Counted from the first letter of the stretch, positions 50,890 through 60,272 are shown. The stretch: DNA of 64,000 bases from an uncultured Methanomassiliicoccus sp. (GCA_905203995.1 CAJKXZ010000002.1:203239-267238); one strand, 5' to 3'. Numbers and translations are program-made. Notes: generated from the sequence alone by a model not told the origin.

Positions 50890-51168
50890 TCACAGCGAGA
50901 GAATGTTTGAGGTACCCTTGTCTATGACAGCTAACGCGGATACTGAGAATGGTTTTCCGCATAATGCGCCTAGATCCATGTTGGTTCCCTCGTATTTGTA
51001 AACCTTTGTGTTGTGGTTTCCAGATTGGAGGAACTCACTCGGGCAATTAGCAGCGATGATTACGATTTTTGCATCTCCACTGTTGATTGCCTTCTCTGCC
51101 TGCTGCACGCCGTAAACCACTTTACCAGTGGTAGCAGCGGCCTTAATTGCTCTTCCTAAATCTATCAT
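50890..51168 (-). CDS. rpl30e: Ribosomal protein L30e
   Basis: 92-residue L7Ae/L30e-fold protein: TGKVVYGVQQAEKAINSGDA, KIVIIAANCPSEFLQ and MDLGALCGKPFSVSALAVID. It overlaps rpoA2 by 4 nt and precedes nusA, the standard archaeal order rpoH-rpoB-rpoA1-rpoA2-rpl30e-nusA. rps12, rps7 and elongation factor genes often found next are absent here. Confidence 0.95.
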   Translation of the reverse strand: MIDLGRAIKAAATTGKVVYGVQQAEKAINSGDAKIVIIAANCPSEFLQSGNHNTKVYKYEGTNMDLGALCGKPFSVSALAVIDKGTSNILSL

Positions 51169-52610
51169 TCTTGTGCCTCCTTAGGCTTTTTTGGGGAGTA
51201 AATCAGATTCACAGCTCCTGTTCCGAGTGTCACTGGTTGTCCCACGATAATGTTCTCAGCCACCCCGTCTAGATAGTCTACTTCACCAGTAAGCGCAGCA
51301 TGCAGTAAGTGGGTGGCTGTTATTTCGAATGCTGCTCTAGCGAGTACACTTGATTTTCTACCAGATATACCGTGCCTACCGATAGCCTTGACGTCACCGT
51401 CGTTGGTCATCAGGTCAGCAACCAGCATAATGTGTCTGATATCAACGCTCAAACCCTGTTCTTCAAGCGTTCTTGACGCTTCGTTGATAATGGAGTTACG
51501 AGCGGCCTCTACACCCAGAACATCATAGATTTCCTGGATAGAGTTTGTAGTAGTACGTGTCTTATCGACTTTATCTTCATTAAGCACGTCGCGCAGGTTT
51601 GATCCTGCAGTATAGATGACGTATTCATTACCTTGTTTACGTAAGATAGCTCTTTCAATGCCATCAAGACCCTGAATTACTGCATCACGGCTTGCTTGGA
51701 CAATGATCTGCAACTTTTTAAACGAAGGTTCGTCTGAAGAAATGACGATCAGACCATCTTCCACAGCGACTAATCCACGAAGACGGCGGTCTTTGGACAG
51801 CCTTTCCTGGATCTGCTGAATTGTTATGTCTTTCTGCTCTAATTTTATGGGATCGGGGTGTACAACAACTTTCATGTTGGCGATATCGGTTTCAATATCA
51901 GCAATATCCAGTAAGGTAGTCTTTTCAATCTTAGAAGCTACCTTTCGTACAATATCTACATCTCCCATATATGCTGGCTCAATGTGAACTTCCATCATTG
52001 GAGTGGAAGGGACCCGTCTTGCATCAACAATTTCAATAAGACGTGGTAAACCTAATGTAACGTTAATTTCAGCGACACCAGCGTAGTGGAAAGTACGCAT
52101 TGTCATCTGTGTACCAGGTTCACCGATTGATTGCGCAGCAAGAATTCCTGCTGATTCGTTGGCATCCATCTGATGATCGACATAGCGAGAGTAGGATTTT
52201 TCCAATACTTTCATCAGTTTATCATCAGGAATGTCAATTCCTTCAATACGTGAAGCAATCTTAGAGACGACACGCATCGGAAGATTCATGTCATTTTCTT
52301 CCAGCATAGTAAGAAGCTTTTCCTCTAAAGGTGTATGAGCTCTTGATTTGTCTACTAGGTTGTAGTGCACCTTTTCCACGGCAGCTTCTTGTTGCTGTTT
52401 TTTAGTTGATTTTTTAGTCTCACGTTTGGTCTTTCCTACTTTAGCAAAGACATCTGACGCCTCTTCACTGGTGAGTCCAGCGTTGATCAGCTCTTCAACA
52501 GATGCTGCAGAAACATCACCAATTGTCGAGTAAGTTGAGAGGAGCTTTTCGATTAATAAATCGCTAACGCCTCTCCTGCGGAGGGCATTTTGAGTATCCT
52601 TACGTGCCAT
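51165..52610 (-). CDS. rpoA2: RNA polymerase subunit A'' with N-terminal HhH-like extension
   Basis: C-terminal part of the largest RNAP subunit: bridge-helix-proximal and jaw elements, with GILAAQSIGEPGTQMTMRTF (trigger-loop region), INVTLGLPRLIEIVDARRVP and the late GRHGISGRKSSVLARAAFE. 481 residues is longer than the usual 370-400. The extra part is N-terminal: a helix-hairpin-helix-like segment (LRRRGVSDLLIEKLLSTYST) and a Lys/Gln-rich linker (TKRETKKSTKKQQQE). The start ATG abuts the rpoA1 stop with 1-bp overlap. Confidence 0.96.
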   Translation of the reverse strand: MARKDTQNALRRRGVSDLLIEKLLSTYSTIGDVSAASVEELINAGLTSEEASDVFAKVGKTKRETKKSTKKQQQEAAVEKVHYNLVDKSRAHTPLEEKLLTMLEENDMNLPMRVVSKIASRIEGIDIPDDKLMKVLEKSYSRYVDHQMDANESAGILAAQSIGEPGTQMTMRTFHYAGVAEINVTLGLPRLIEIVDARRVPSTPMMEVHIEPAYMGDVDIVRKVASKIEKTTLLDIADIETDIANMKVVVHPDPIKLEQKDITIQQIQERLSKDRRLRGLVAVEDGLIVISSDEPSFKKLQIIVQASRDAVIQGLDGIERAILRKQGNEYVIYTAGSNLRDVLNEDKVDKTRTTTNSIQEIYDVLGVEAARNSIINEASRTLEEQGLSVDIRHIMLVADLMTNDGDVKAIGRHGISGRKSSVLARAAFEITATHLLHAALTGEVDYLDGVAENIIVGQPVTLGTGAVNLIYSPKKPKEAQE

Positions 52611-55405
52611 CAGTCTTCACCTCCGCCACCGAGATCGTATTCAGGCTCTTCCATTTCCAGATCGTCTTCGACGACTGCTTCCATCAGATCCTGTTCAATG
52701 GTTGCGTAACCAGTCTGTTTCTTCTCTTCGATTTGGGAGATGATCTCGACTTCATCGCCTAAAACCTCAGACAAGATATCATCTACATCTAAGGCTTCTC
52801 CACTGGAAGAACGAGTTGGATCGACTCCATCTTCTCCATATCTCAACTGGATGACCATATCTGCTGTGTTACGAACGGTACCATCCTGCTTTAGTTTCAG
52901 ATCTTCTAAAGCGTTGATTAAACGACGCTGCATGTAACCAGAACGAGATGTTCTCACCGCAGTATCCACAAGACCTTCTCTACCACCCATGGAGTGGAAG
53001 AAGAATTCTGTGGGGGTAAGACCGCTCTTGTATGAATTCTGAACGAATCCTTTGGCTTCTGCACCGAGATCGCCTTTCTTGAAGTGGGGTAAAGTTCTGT
53101 TCCAGTATCCTCTGGAAAGACGCTCTCCTCTTACGGCCTGCTGTCCGATACAACCGGCCATCTGAGACAGGTTAAGCATTGATGCTCTGGCACCAGAACG
53201 CGCCATAATAACTGCCGGGTTTTCCATACCAAGGTGACGTCCGGCAATCTGACCGGCTTCATCTCTTGCTTTTCCGAGGAGTTTCATTACTTCTACTTCT
53301 AAAGTTTCATCAAGAGAACGTCCTGGCAGCTGTTCAAGGATACCTTCACGATAAGCTTCGACTAACTCAGAAACTTTGTCTACGGAGTCAGCTAACATCT
53401 CTTCAATCTGGCGAGTAGCTTCTGCAGGAATATCTTCATCATCGATACCTGTGGTGAAACCTCTTGCCATGATCGCGCCGATAGCTAATTTGGTAATGTT
53501 GTTGAGGAAATCTTTCGCGGCGGTTGAGCCGTAATCGTGTGCGATTTTATTGAGGATCTTTCCTTTGAAAGCACCGATAGCGTTTTCATCAATGGTTCCA
53601 CACAGATGCTGTCCGTTACGAATCTTGACGTAAGCATCCATGTCACACTCCTCTTTGAGACAAACCTGACAGTGGCGGCAAATCGATGATTTGAAAGTGA
53701 TTCTGAAATCATCGGGTAAGATCAAACTGAATAACTGATATCCAGTCCAGTATTTGTTGCCGTTTTCATCAATGTTTGGTTCAGGAGTTTGATCATAGGT
53801 CACTTTGCTCAAGATGTTGATGGTATCCTGTACGTCAAAGTGTGGGTTCTTATGTGTTAATAAGAAAGCCCCGGTGATGTGGTCGTGGATAGCACCAATG
53901 ATTGGTCCGCCAAATCTTGGTGAAAGGATATGTTCCTGAACTCTCATCAGAATGAGCGCTTCTGCACGGGCTTCGTCACTCTGCAGAACGTGTAAGTTCA
54001 TTTCATCGCCATCGAAGTCGGCGTTATATGGTGGACAGACGCAGAGGTTAAATCTGAAAGTCTTCCAAGGCATTACACGCACGGTGTGGGCCATCATGGA
54101 CATTCTGTGGAGAGATGGTTGTCTGTTGAAGAGTACGACATCCTTGTCCATCAGGTGCCTTTCAATGACGTAATCAATTTCCAATCCTTCGGCAATGGTT
54201 TCAGCGTTACGCTCGGTAACTTTCATTCTTCGTCCGTCTGAACGAATAACGTAGTTTACACCAGGAACGTATTTTCCATTTTCTAAAGGTGGGTTGTTTC
54301 CCCGCTTGACCATTTCCCGGAGAATTTCGATGTTAGAACGAGTTACGTGAACTGGTACGGTAAGTTCTCTTGCGGCAGAGTATGGAACACCTACTTCGTT
54401 GATCGATAAAGCGGGATCCGGTGAGATAACAGTACGCGCTGAGAAATTAACACGCTTACCAGATAAGTTGGATCTGAAACGTCCTTCCTTACCTTTCAAT
54501 CTCTGAACTAAGGTTTTCAAAGGCCTTCCAGATCTGTGTCTAGCCGGCGGAATTCCCGAAGTCTGATTGTCATAGTAAGTGGTAACGTGATACTGCAAAA
54601 GTTCCCAGAGATCTTCAACGATCAGCTGAGGCGCTCCGGCATCACGGTTTTCTCTCAACCTCTGGTTAATTCTTAAGACATCCACCAGTTTGTGAGTCAA
54701 GTCATCTTCTGATCTGTCACCAGATTCTAAAGTGATTGAAGGTCTTACGGTAACTGGCGGTACTGCTAAAGCAGTAAGAACCATCCACTCTGGACGGCAG
54801 GAAGCAGGATCAATGCCTAAGGGCATAAGATCTTCATCGGGAATTCTTTCCAGACGCTCTCTTACTTCTTTAGGTGTAAGTTTGTGACCGTCTTCACGGA
54901 AAGTAGTGGGTTTATCCAGAGTTATTTTTCCCTGAATTTCACCACAATGTGGACAGACTGCATTTTTTGAAGCGTCTTTAGCAAGATCTTTAGCGAGAGC
55001 CCGGTAGTCAATTGCATCACCACCGAGTTCTTCCACAACTTCCATCTGCCTGGTCTTTTCCGCAGCCTCTTCCTGCGTCATTAACAGGCGACCGCATGAT
55101 TTACAAGTAGATTGCAGAAGTTTTTTGATTTCTTTAACTAGTCCTACATGAATGACTGGCATGGCCAGATCGATGTGTCCAAAGTGTCCAGGACATTCAT
55201 CGACTTTGTTACCACAGGTTTTACATCTAAGACCAGGTTCGATTACTCCCAAGTGTGGGTCCATAAGACCCATGTCAATCGGGAAACCATCGTCATCATA
55301 GGTATCAGCAGTAATCACTTTGGTTGCTGACATCTTTCTAATCTCTTCTGGAGATAAGATTGAGAATTTGATTGATCCAATTCTTTTTGAGACACCACGC
55401 ATCAT
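52610..55405 (-). CDS. rpoA1: RNA polymerase subunit A'
   Basis: N-terminal part of the largest subunit with the catalytic metal site NADFDGDEMN (three aspartates). Zinc motifs CKTCGNKVDECPGHFGHID near the start, and FRSNLSGKRVNFSARTVISP in the clamp. 931 residues. The start is ATG 55405 (tandem with 55402), eight bases after GGAGG. It overlaps the rpoB stop by 4 nt. Further Cys pairs at CRHCQVCLKEECD form a second zinc site. Confidence 0.97.
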   Translation of the reverse strand: MMRGVSKRIGSIKFSILSPEEIRKMSATKVITADTYDDDGFPIDMGLMDPHLGVIEPGLRCKTCGNKVDECPGHFGHIDLAMPVIHVGLVKEIKKLLQSTCKSCGRLLMTQEEAAEKTRQMEVVEELGGDAIDYRALAKDLAKDASKNAVCPHCGEIQGKITLDKPTTFREDGHKLTPKEVRERLERIPDEDLMPLGIDPASCRPEWMVLTALAVPPVTVRPSITLESGDRSEDDLTHKLVDVLRINQRLRENRDAGAPQLIVEDLWELLQYHVTTYYDNQTSGIPPARHRSGRPLKTLVQRLKGKEGRFRSNLSGKRVNFSARTVISPDPALSINEVGVPYSAARELTVPVHVTRSNIEILREMVKRGNNPPLENGKYVPGVNYVIRSDGRRMKVTERNAETIAEGLEIDYVIERHLMDKDVVLFNRQPSLHRMSMMAHTVRVMPWKTFRFNLCVCPPYNADFDGDEMNLHVLQSDEARAEALILMRVQEHILSPRFGGPIIGAIHDHITGAFLLTHKNPHFDVQDTINILSKVTYDQTPEPNIDENGNKYWTGYQLFSLILPDDFRITFKSSICRHCQVCLKEECDMDAYVKIRNGQHLCGTIDENAIGAFKGKILNKIAHDYGSTAAKDFLNNITKLAIGAIMARGFTTGIDDEDIPAEATRQIEEMLADSVDKVSELVEAYREGILEQLPGRSLDETLEVEVMKLLGKARDEAGQIAGRHLGMENPAVIMARSGARASMLNLSQMAGCIGQQAVRGERLSRGYWNRTLPHFKKGDLGAEAKGFVQNSYKSGLTPTEFFFHSMGGREGLVDTAVRTSRSGYMQRRLINALEDLKLKQDGTVRNTADMVIQLRYGEDGVDPTRSSSGEALDVDDILSEVLGDEVEIISQIEEKKQTGYATIEQDLMEAVVEDDLEMEEPEYDLGGGGED

Positions 55406-58400
55406 CTTAAGTCCTCCAGTTGAAGTCTCATGACAACACCAAGTGACAGCAGCTCGTCGAGAAGCAGTTTGAAAGCATAGCTGGTCTGAACAAGATGAAC
55501 ATTGGTGTTATTGTTGCACACTGGACAGCGTACTACTCCTCTCCGGTCCATCATGGAGATGTGTCCGCAGTTAGGATTGCCGCAGATGTACAAGGCTGTT
55601 CCATCTGACTCATCGAGCAGACGGTCTTTGATAACCATTGCCGCTCCATGACCAATCAGACAGTCTCTTTCCATTTCACCGAATCTTAAACCACCCTGAC
55701 GAGATCTTCCTTCAGTAGGCTGCCTAGTAAGTATCTGAACTGGTCCGCGTGAACGAACATGCATTTTTCCAGATACCATGTGGTGTAACTTCTGATAATA
55801 GATCACACCAGTGAACATATTGGCTTCAAATTTCTTGCCGGTAACACCGTCATACATGACTTCTTTACCAGTGTGTTTAAAGCCATTACGAACTAATGAT
55901 TCTCTAAGAGCTTGTTCTTTTTCTCCAGAGAAAGCAGTAGCATCAATGGATCTTGCTTCCATGGCACCCACTTTTCCACCGATCATTTCGAGGACGTGGG
56001 CAATGGTCATACGAGATGGAATAGCGTGAGGATTAATCACTAAATCAGGAGTCACACCGTCACAAGTAAAGGGCATGTCTTCCTGTGGAACTAACAATCC
56101 CACTACACCTTTCTGTCCATGTCTGGAAGCGAATTTATCACCTAACTCGGGAATCCTTTCGTCTCTTACTTTCACTTTAACAAGACGGGAACCGTTTTCG
56201 GACTCAGTGAGCATGACTGAGTCAACCCAGCCTTTTTCACCAGATCTGATCGTAACGGAAGTTTCTCTTCTTTTCTGGGGAGTAAGGAAATCTGTTTCTT
56301 CTTCAAGGAAACGAGGAGGTGAAGTCTTTCCGACCAGCACGTCACCGCCGCTGACTTCGGTTTCAGGACAGATAAGTCCATCTTCACCGAGAGTTGCGTA
56401 GGAGAGATCGGCCCGGGCACCGCGGACATCAGGAGAAGGAATTTCAAAGTGATCTTCCTGTCCTCCAGGATACCTGCGCTCTTCTGCACGGTAGGTTCTC
56501 AAGAAGGTTGAACGGCCTAAACCTCTGTCAACAGAAGCTTTGTTGAGAATCAACGCATCTTGAATGTTATAACCATTGTAAGAGATGATTGCCACTACGA
56601 AGTTTTGTCCTGCTGGACGGTCATTGAAAGCAATGAAGTCCATCGGCTTAGTCTGTACCATCGGCTTTTGCGGGTAGTGTAAGAGATGTCCTCTTGTGTC
56701 AGGACGCTTACGATAGTTAGTGCAGCTGAGACCTAAGGACTGCTTAGCCATACCTGAACCCATAGTAACTCTTGGAGAAGAGTCGTGTTCAGGGTAAGGA
56801 ACAACACTTGCGGCTACTCCCAGAATAATCAAAGGATCGATTTCCATGTGGGTGTGGTCAGCGTTGAGTAACATTTCTGCAGAATTGTCACCATGACAAT
56901 ATTTGCACTTGAGAATTGCATGGGAATCGTCAGTACCAGGGTTCATCCAATCTAGATCAGTAGGTGAAAGAGCCCGGCCGCATTCACTGCAACGCTCGGG
57001 AGGGTTGTAAGGCAATACTGCAATGTAAGTATCCTCTTCTTCCTCAGCGTCTATCCACTCAATAACGCCTTCTCTGATCAAGTCGGTCCATTTGAGATGG
57101 CCGTCTCTGATTTCTTCGATGTGGCGGCGAGTAAGAGATAATTTTCCATTGTTGACAACTAAAAGCGGACGTCTTAAACGGCCTTCATCGCAGTTGATGA
57201 TTACTTCACCCATTTCTTCATCGAAACGAATGTTGATGTCACTGGAAAGAAGTCCCTGCCGTCTGCCAGCTCTGATGTCTGCCACCAAGGATTTAGGATT
57301 TTCAGTATTACCGACTAAATCTCCATTGACGTAGACCTTGGCACCTGAACGCAGCTCTCCGCTCCTAACTTCTGTAACTCCACGGTCACGAAGGAGCCAT
57401 TGCACATCTTCCTCACGGAAACCTTCAGAAACATCAATGATCAAAGAGGCGTTTTTTACAAGACCGCAATTTTGACCTTCTGGCGTTTCGTTAGGACATA
57501 ATCTGCCCCATTGAGTAGGGTGCAAGTCACGTGCTTCGAAGTGCGGCTGTGAACGAGTAAGGGAGGAGGTTACTCTACGAAGATGAGACAGTGTGCTCAT
57601 GTTAGAGGTACGATCAAGCAGCTGTGATACACCTGCTCTTCCGCCTACCCAGTTTCCTGTAGCCAGAGCGTGTAAAAGACGATGGGTCATCAAATCAGGA
57701 CGGATTGATGAACCAATGCGTAAGTTCTCTTTTTTACGGGAGAAATTACGCTCCATCTGATACTTCAGATCTTTCATTAAGTTAGTAAAAGCAACACGGA
57801 AGAGATCTTCCATCAAATCTCCAGAGAGTTTCAGACGCTTGTTGGCATAGTGGTCTTTGTCGTCTTCTTTTCTCATGCCGATGCTCAATTCAAGAACTGA
57901 ACGAGCGATTCTGCCCAAGAAATAGGCTTTCTTCAGTCTGTCCTCTCTAGTGTCACCCAAATGGGGTAACAAGGAACGGTCGATGATTGATTCCACTTTC
58001 TTCTCTCTATATTCCTTAGCCTGACCAGTAGCGAATTTACGCTCCAAGTAGGTGATGGCATCTTCAGTTGTGTAAATACCATTCGGGGGATAGAGTTTCT
58101 TATCATGGCATTCTTCAATGTTAGCGTAAACAATGTTAGCCATTTCGGGAACAGAGACAATCGCATCATAGATGTCCTTGTCATTTTCCATGCCCAGAGC
58201 TTTCATTAAAGCAACTAAGGGGATCTGTCCAGTAGCCGCTGGTACAGTCACAGTAAGAATACCATCTTTCTTCTTTTCTACTAAAGTAAGAGCACGGTAT
58301 CCTTCTCTCTGTGAGAACACCTTGGCTACTTCTAACTGGGTACCATAGCGCTCATTGTATTCGACCATGACCCGGTTAGGAGCTAAATCTTCCAGAGAAA

Positions 58401-59001
58401 TGAGAACTCTCTCTGTTCCACCAATGATGAAATATCCACCGGGGTCAGAAGGATCTTCACCGGCTTCCATTAGTTTTTGCCGATACTCATCATCGGTCAG
58501 CTCTTTGTCAACCTCGATATTTTCTTTATAGAGGTTGCAACGCTTAGAGCGGAGCATGACGGGTAAGTCACCAATGTGAACGGTTTCTGGTTCCTTCTCA
58601 ATACCATCTTCAATAATTGTAAAATCAAGATAAATCGGAGCAAGATAGTTAAGATTCCTAAGTCTAGCTTCCATAGGAGTTAAAGGATGAGTAGCACCAT
58701 TTGCTTCTCTTACAATCGGCAATTGCACATGCATGGTGGGTCTTGCCTGCGGGTCGACATTTCCTGTTTTTTCATCTCTTTTACGTCCAACCCGGATCTC
58801 AATAATACGTCCCTCTGTCCTTTCCGGATCAAGACGTATTAAACCACGGTCCATATCGTCCGCAGATACTCTCAGGTTGTCGACAATTTTCTGCATCCTG
58901 CTGTTAGGATTATCCAGAGTGGAGAGAAAATCATTAAAACTGGAAATATGGTGGTTAACGATGCTTCTGTCTTTAAAATAAAGTTCTACTAAATCACGCA
59001 C
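55402..59001 (-). CDS. rpoB: RNA polymerase subunit B (unsplit)
   Basis: Second-largest subunit as one chain of 1199 residues. In many methanogens it is split into B'' and B'; one piece fits Thermoplasmatota and other lineages. Segments include GYFIIGGTERVLISLEDLAP, HPTQWGRLCPNETPEGQNCG, and the hybrid-binding PELGDKFASRHGQKGVVG. A zinc ribbon is at the end (CGNPNCGHIS...VRCPVCNN). A second pair of zinc cysteines is at CSECGRALS and LKCKYCHG. It begins 6 bp after rpoH. It ends VMRLQLEDLR, overlapping rpoA1. Confidence 0.97.
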   Translation of the reverse strand: MRDLVELYFKDRSIVNHHISSFNDFLSTLDNPNSRMQKIVDNLRVSADDMDRGLIRLDPERTEGRIIEIRVGRKRDEKTGNVDPQARPTMHVQLPIVREANGATHPLTPMEARLRNLNYLAPIYLDFTIIEDGIEKEPETVHIGDLPVMLRSKRCNLYKENIEVDKELTDDEYRQKLMEAGEDPSDPGGYFIIGGTERVLISLEDLAPNRVMVEYNERYGTQLEVAKVFSQREGYRALTLVEKKKDGILTVTVPAATGQIPLVALMKALGMENDKDIYDAIVSVPEMANIVYANIEECHDKKLYPPNGIYTTEDAITYLERKFATGQAKEYREKKVESIIDRSLLPHLGDTREDRLKKAYFLGRIARSVLELSIGMRKEDDKDHYANKRLKLSGDLMEDLFRVAFTNLMKDLKYQMERNFSRKKENLRIGSSIRPDLMTHRLLHALATGNWVGGRAGVSQLLDRTSNMSTLSHLRRVTSSLTRSQPHFEARDLHPTQWGRLCPNETPEGQNCGLVKNASLIIDVSEGFREEDVQWLLRDRGVTEVRSGELRSGAKVYVNGDLVGNTENPKSLVADIRAGRRQGLLSSDINIRFDEEMGEVIINCDEGRLRRPLLVVNNGKLSLTRRHIEEIRDGHLKWTDLIREGVIEWIDAEEEEDTYIAVLPYNPPERCSECGRALSPTDLDWMNPGTDDSHAILKCKYCHGDNSAEMLLNADHTHMEIDPLIILGVAASVVPYPEHDSSPRVTMGSGMAKQSLGLSCTNYRKRPDTRGHLLHYPQKPMVQTKPMDFIAFNDRPAGQNFVVAIISYNGYNIQDALILNKASVDRGLGRSTFLRTYRAEERRYPGGQEDHFEIPSPDVRGARADLSYATLGEDGLICPETEVSGGDVLVGKTSPPRFLEEETDFLTPQKRRETSVTIRSGEKGWVDSVMLTESENGSRLVKVKVRDERIPELGDKFASRHGQKGVVGLLVPQEDMPFTCDGVTPDLVINPHAIPSRMTIAHVLEMIGGKVGAMEARSIDATAFSGEKEQALRESLVRNGFKHTGKEVMYDGVTGKKFEANMFTGVIYYQKLHHMVSGKMHVRSRGPVQILTRQPTEGRSRQGGLRFGEMERDCLIGHGAAMVIKDRLLDESDGTALYICGNPNCGHISMMDRRGVVRCPVCNNNTNVHLVQTSYAFKLLLDELLSLGVVMRLQLEDLR

Positions 59002-59007
59002 TTCTCT

Positions 59008-59277
59008 TCACCCCTTTACTTCCTTAATTACCAGACGATAGGTGACGAAAGCCTCCGCGGTTGCACTCTTACGGATGATTTTGATAATACTTCCTTCTGG
59101 AATTGGACCATAAATGTTCTCCAGAAGCTTCACACATGCATCCCCTCGCCGAATTTTAGGAAGCTGGTCTTTTGTGATATTCAACTCTGCCAGTACCTTT
59201 TCAGCATCCTCTGGAGACAATAGATAATGCTCCGGAACGAGATTATGCTCTAAAACGTTAAAATTGGATTCGACCAC
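59008..59277 (-). CDS. rpoH: RNA polymerase subunit H
   Basis: Archaeal counterpart of the eukaryotic Rpb5 C-terminal domain: NLVPEHYLLSPEDAEKVLAE, LPKIRRGDACVKLL and VTYRLVIKE. 89 residues. The GTG start at 59277 has AGGTGAATTAG before it. A TATA-like GTATAATTTATGG lies at 59319-59331. First gene of the rpo operon and 123 bp downstream of tRNA-Lys on the same strand. Confidence 0.95.
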   Translation of the reverse strand: MVESNFNVLEHNLVPEHYLLSPEDAEKVLAELNITKDQLPKIRRGDACVKLLENIYGPIPEGSIIKIIRKSATAEAFVTYRLVIKEVKG

Positions 59278-59318
59278 CTAATTCACCTGCTAGTCATTGA
59301 ATTGGACATGGGGTTCCG

Positions 59319-59331
59319 CCATAAATTATAC
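59319..59331 (-). promoter_or_regulatory. TATA box of the rpo operon
   Basis: GTATAATTTATGG on the minus strand, about 45-50 bp before the rpoH GTG, giving a start site near 59297 and a short leader carrying the AGGTGA ribosome-binding site. Confidence 0.55.
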
Positions 59332-59414
59332 TTAGAAAACATCCCTTCGTACGCGGACCGAACGTTTACCCCTTCCATCGTTCTTCTACCTCGCTATGAG
59401 CGGGCTCGCGGGGA

Positions 59415-59445
59415 TTTTCGGAGCGTGCGGGAAGGCCGCACACTT
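59415..59445 (-). other. tRNA-Lys intron 2 (T-loop, 31 nt)
   Basis: Exon TTCG pairs with intron CGAA as the 4-bp central helix of a bulge-helix-bulge. The 3-nt bulges are AA|A and AA|T, and cutting after the second base of each gives the exact T-loop. The inner helix is GTGTGCGG/CCGCACGC (one G.U) with loop CCTTC. The outer helix is the T-stem. Confidence 0.88.
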
Positions 59446-59484
59446 TTCGAACCCCGGACCACCTGATTAAAAGTCAGATGCTCT

Positions 59485-59518
59485 TTCTAGGGTACTGGGG
59501 ATTTAACTCCGCAGTCCT
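59485..59518 (-). other. tRNA-Lys intron 1 (D-loop, 34 nt)
   Basis: Exon CTAG pairs with intron CTAG as the central helix; bulges are GT|A and AA|A. Cutting after the second base of each restores AGCTAGGTAGAGC, the usual D-arm. The inner helix is GG-ACTG with CAGT-A-CC (one bulged A). The outer D-stem GCTC/GAGC is offset by two bases, so this motif is slightly relaxed. Confidence 0.82.
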
Positions 59519-59585
59519 ACCTAGCTGAGCTACGAGCCCAATGCAAGCTGTTTAGCATGCAGAGGGTTAGGTAAAGACTGGTCCT

Positions 59586-59593
59586 ATATAATA
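59586..59593 (-). promoter_or_regulatory. TATA box of tRNA-Lys
   Basis: TATTATATAGG on the minus strand (core 59586-59593), 47 bp before the mature 5' end, giving a 5' leader of about 20 nt. The rest of the 276-bp gap from 59540 to 59815 shows a TATA-like CTAAATATC near 59771 for the plus-strand Zn-ribbon gene and nothing else I can name. Confidence 0.5.
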
Positions 59594-59815
59594 CTTTCTA
59601 TCACAGTCGCCAATTGCGCTCTCTAAAAGAGTCAAGAGGGGTATTTACACGCAATTAAGCAGCGCTTGAGTGCGTTCTTAACATTTTAAATTTTCTGGAT
59701 TTGACCCATTTATTCACAAGATCGCCATTGCTTTTACGAAACGCCATGGGGGGTTTCTGAAGCGAATACTCTAAATATCTAAATTAGTCTGTATCGCTCA
59801 CTTCCGGTGATTTAC

Positions 59816-59986
59816 ATGGAAAACGAAAAGATTTGCAGTTCATGTGGACTTAGACTCGGTAAGAACGATGGAATGACGTTCTTCCAGTGTCCAGAATGTG
59901 GCGAAGCCGAAATTGGACGCTGCCCACAGTGCAGAGACCAAAGTGTTGCCTACACTTGCCCTAAATGCGGTTTCACAGGACCTTAA
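59816..59986 (+). CDS. Small Zn-ribbon protein (HVO_2753-like), 56 aa
   Basis: Starts at ATG 59816, five bases after CCGGTGA. It encodes two zinc ribbons: CSSCG with CPECG (residues 7-10 and 25-28) and CPQC with CPKCG (36-39 and 49-53). In archaea a protein of this type stands directly before elongation factor 1-beta, as here (10 bp). Members of this family from haloarchaea bind zinc and affect motility or biofilm. Whether this one acts in translation is unknown. It is too short for most ORF thresholds but the frame, cysteine pattern and spacing make it firm. Confidence 0.9.
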   Translation: MENEKICSSCGLRLGKNDGMTFFQCPECGEAEIGRCPQCRDQSVAYTCPKCGFTGP

Positions 59987-59996
59987 GGTGGACCTC

Positions 59997-60263
59997 ATGG
60001 GAAAAGTAGCAGCAGTTCACAAGCTCATTCCAGAGAGCCCCGACGTATCAACAGAACAGATCATTGAAGAAATACCCAAACACGTGCCTGAAGGTGTAAC
60101 CATCAGCAGCATGGTCGTAAAGCCCTTCGCTTTTGGATTAAGTATTATTGAAGTTACTTCAATGATGGATGACGCTGAAGGTCTCATCGAGAAATTAGAA
60201 GACGCTTTGAGAGCAGTACCTAACATCCAAGGCGTAGAAGCAGATACAATTACTCTTATCTAA
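59997..60263 (+). CDS. ef1b: Elongation factor 1-beta (aEF1B)
   Basis: 88-residue guanine-nucleotide exchange factor for elongation factor 1-alpha. MGKVAAVHKLIPESPDVSTE, KPFAFGLSIIEVTSMMDD and AVPNIQGVEADTITLI are the family landmarks. I start at ATG 59997, after AAGGTGG; the longer reading from 59898 lies inside the Zn-ribbon gene in another frame. Cotranscribed with that gene and followed at once by a strong hairpin terminator. Confidence 0.95.
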   Translation: MGKVAAVHKLIPESPDVSTEQIIEEIPKHVPEGVTISSMVVKPFAFGLSIIEVTSMMDDAEGLIEKLEDALRAVPNIQGVEADTITLI

Positions 60264-60272
60264 ACAAAAAAA

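Larger units (their letters stand above)
59401..59539 (-). tRNA. tRNA-Lys(TTT) interrupted by two introns (D-loop and T-loop)
   Basis: Acceptor GGGCTCG (59533-59539) pairs with CGAGCCC (59402-59408); discriminator G at 59401, no encoded CCA. D-stem GCTC/GAGC, anticodon arm TCTGA-CTTTTAA-TCAGG with anticodon TTT at 59469-59471, T-stem CGGGG/CCCCG. Removing 59485-59518 from the D-loop (between T20 and A21) and 59415-59445 from the T-loop (between 59 and 60) leaves a normal 74-nt tRNA with D-loop AGCTAGGTA and T-loop TTCGAAT. There is no intron at the usual 37/38 site. It must be spliced twice to fold. Confidence 0.92.
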
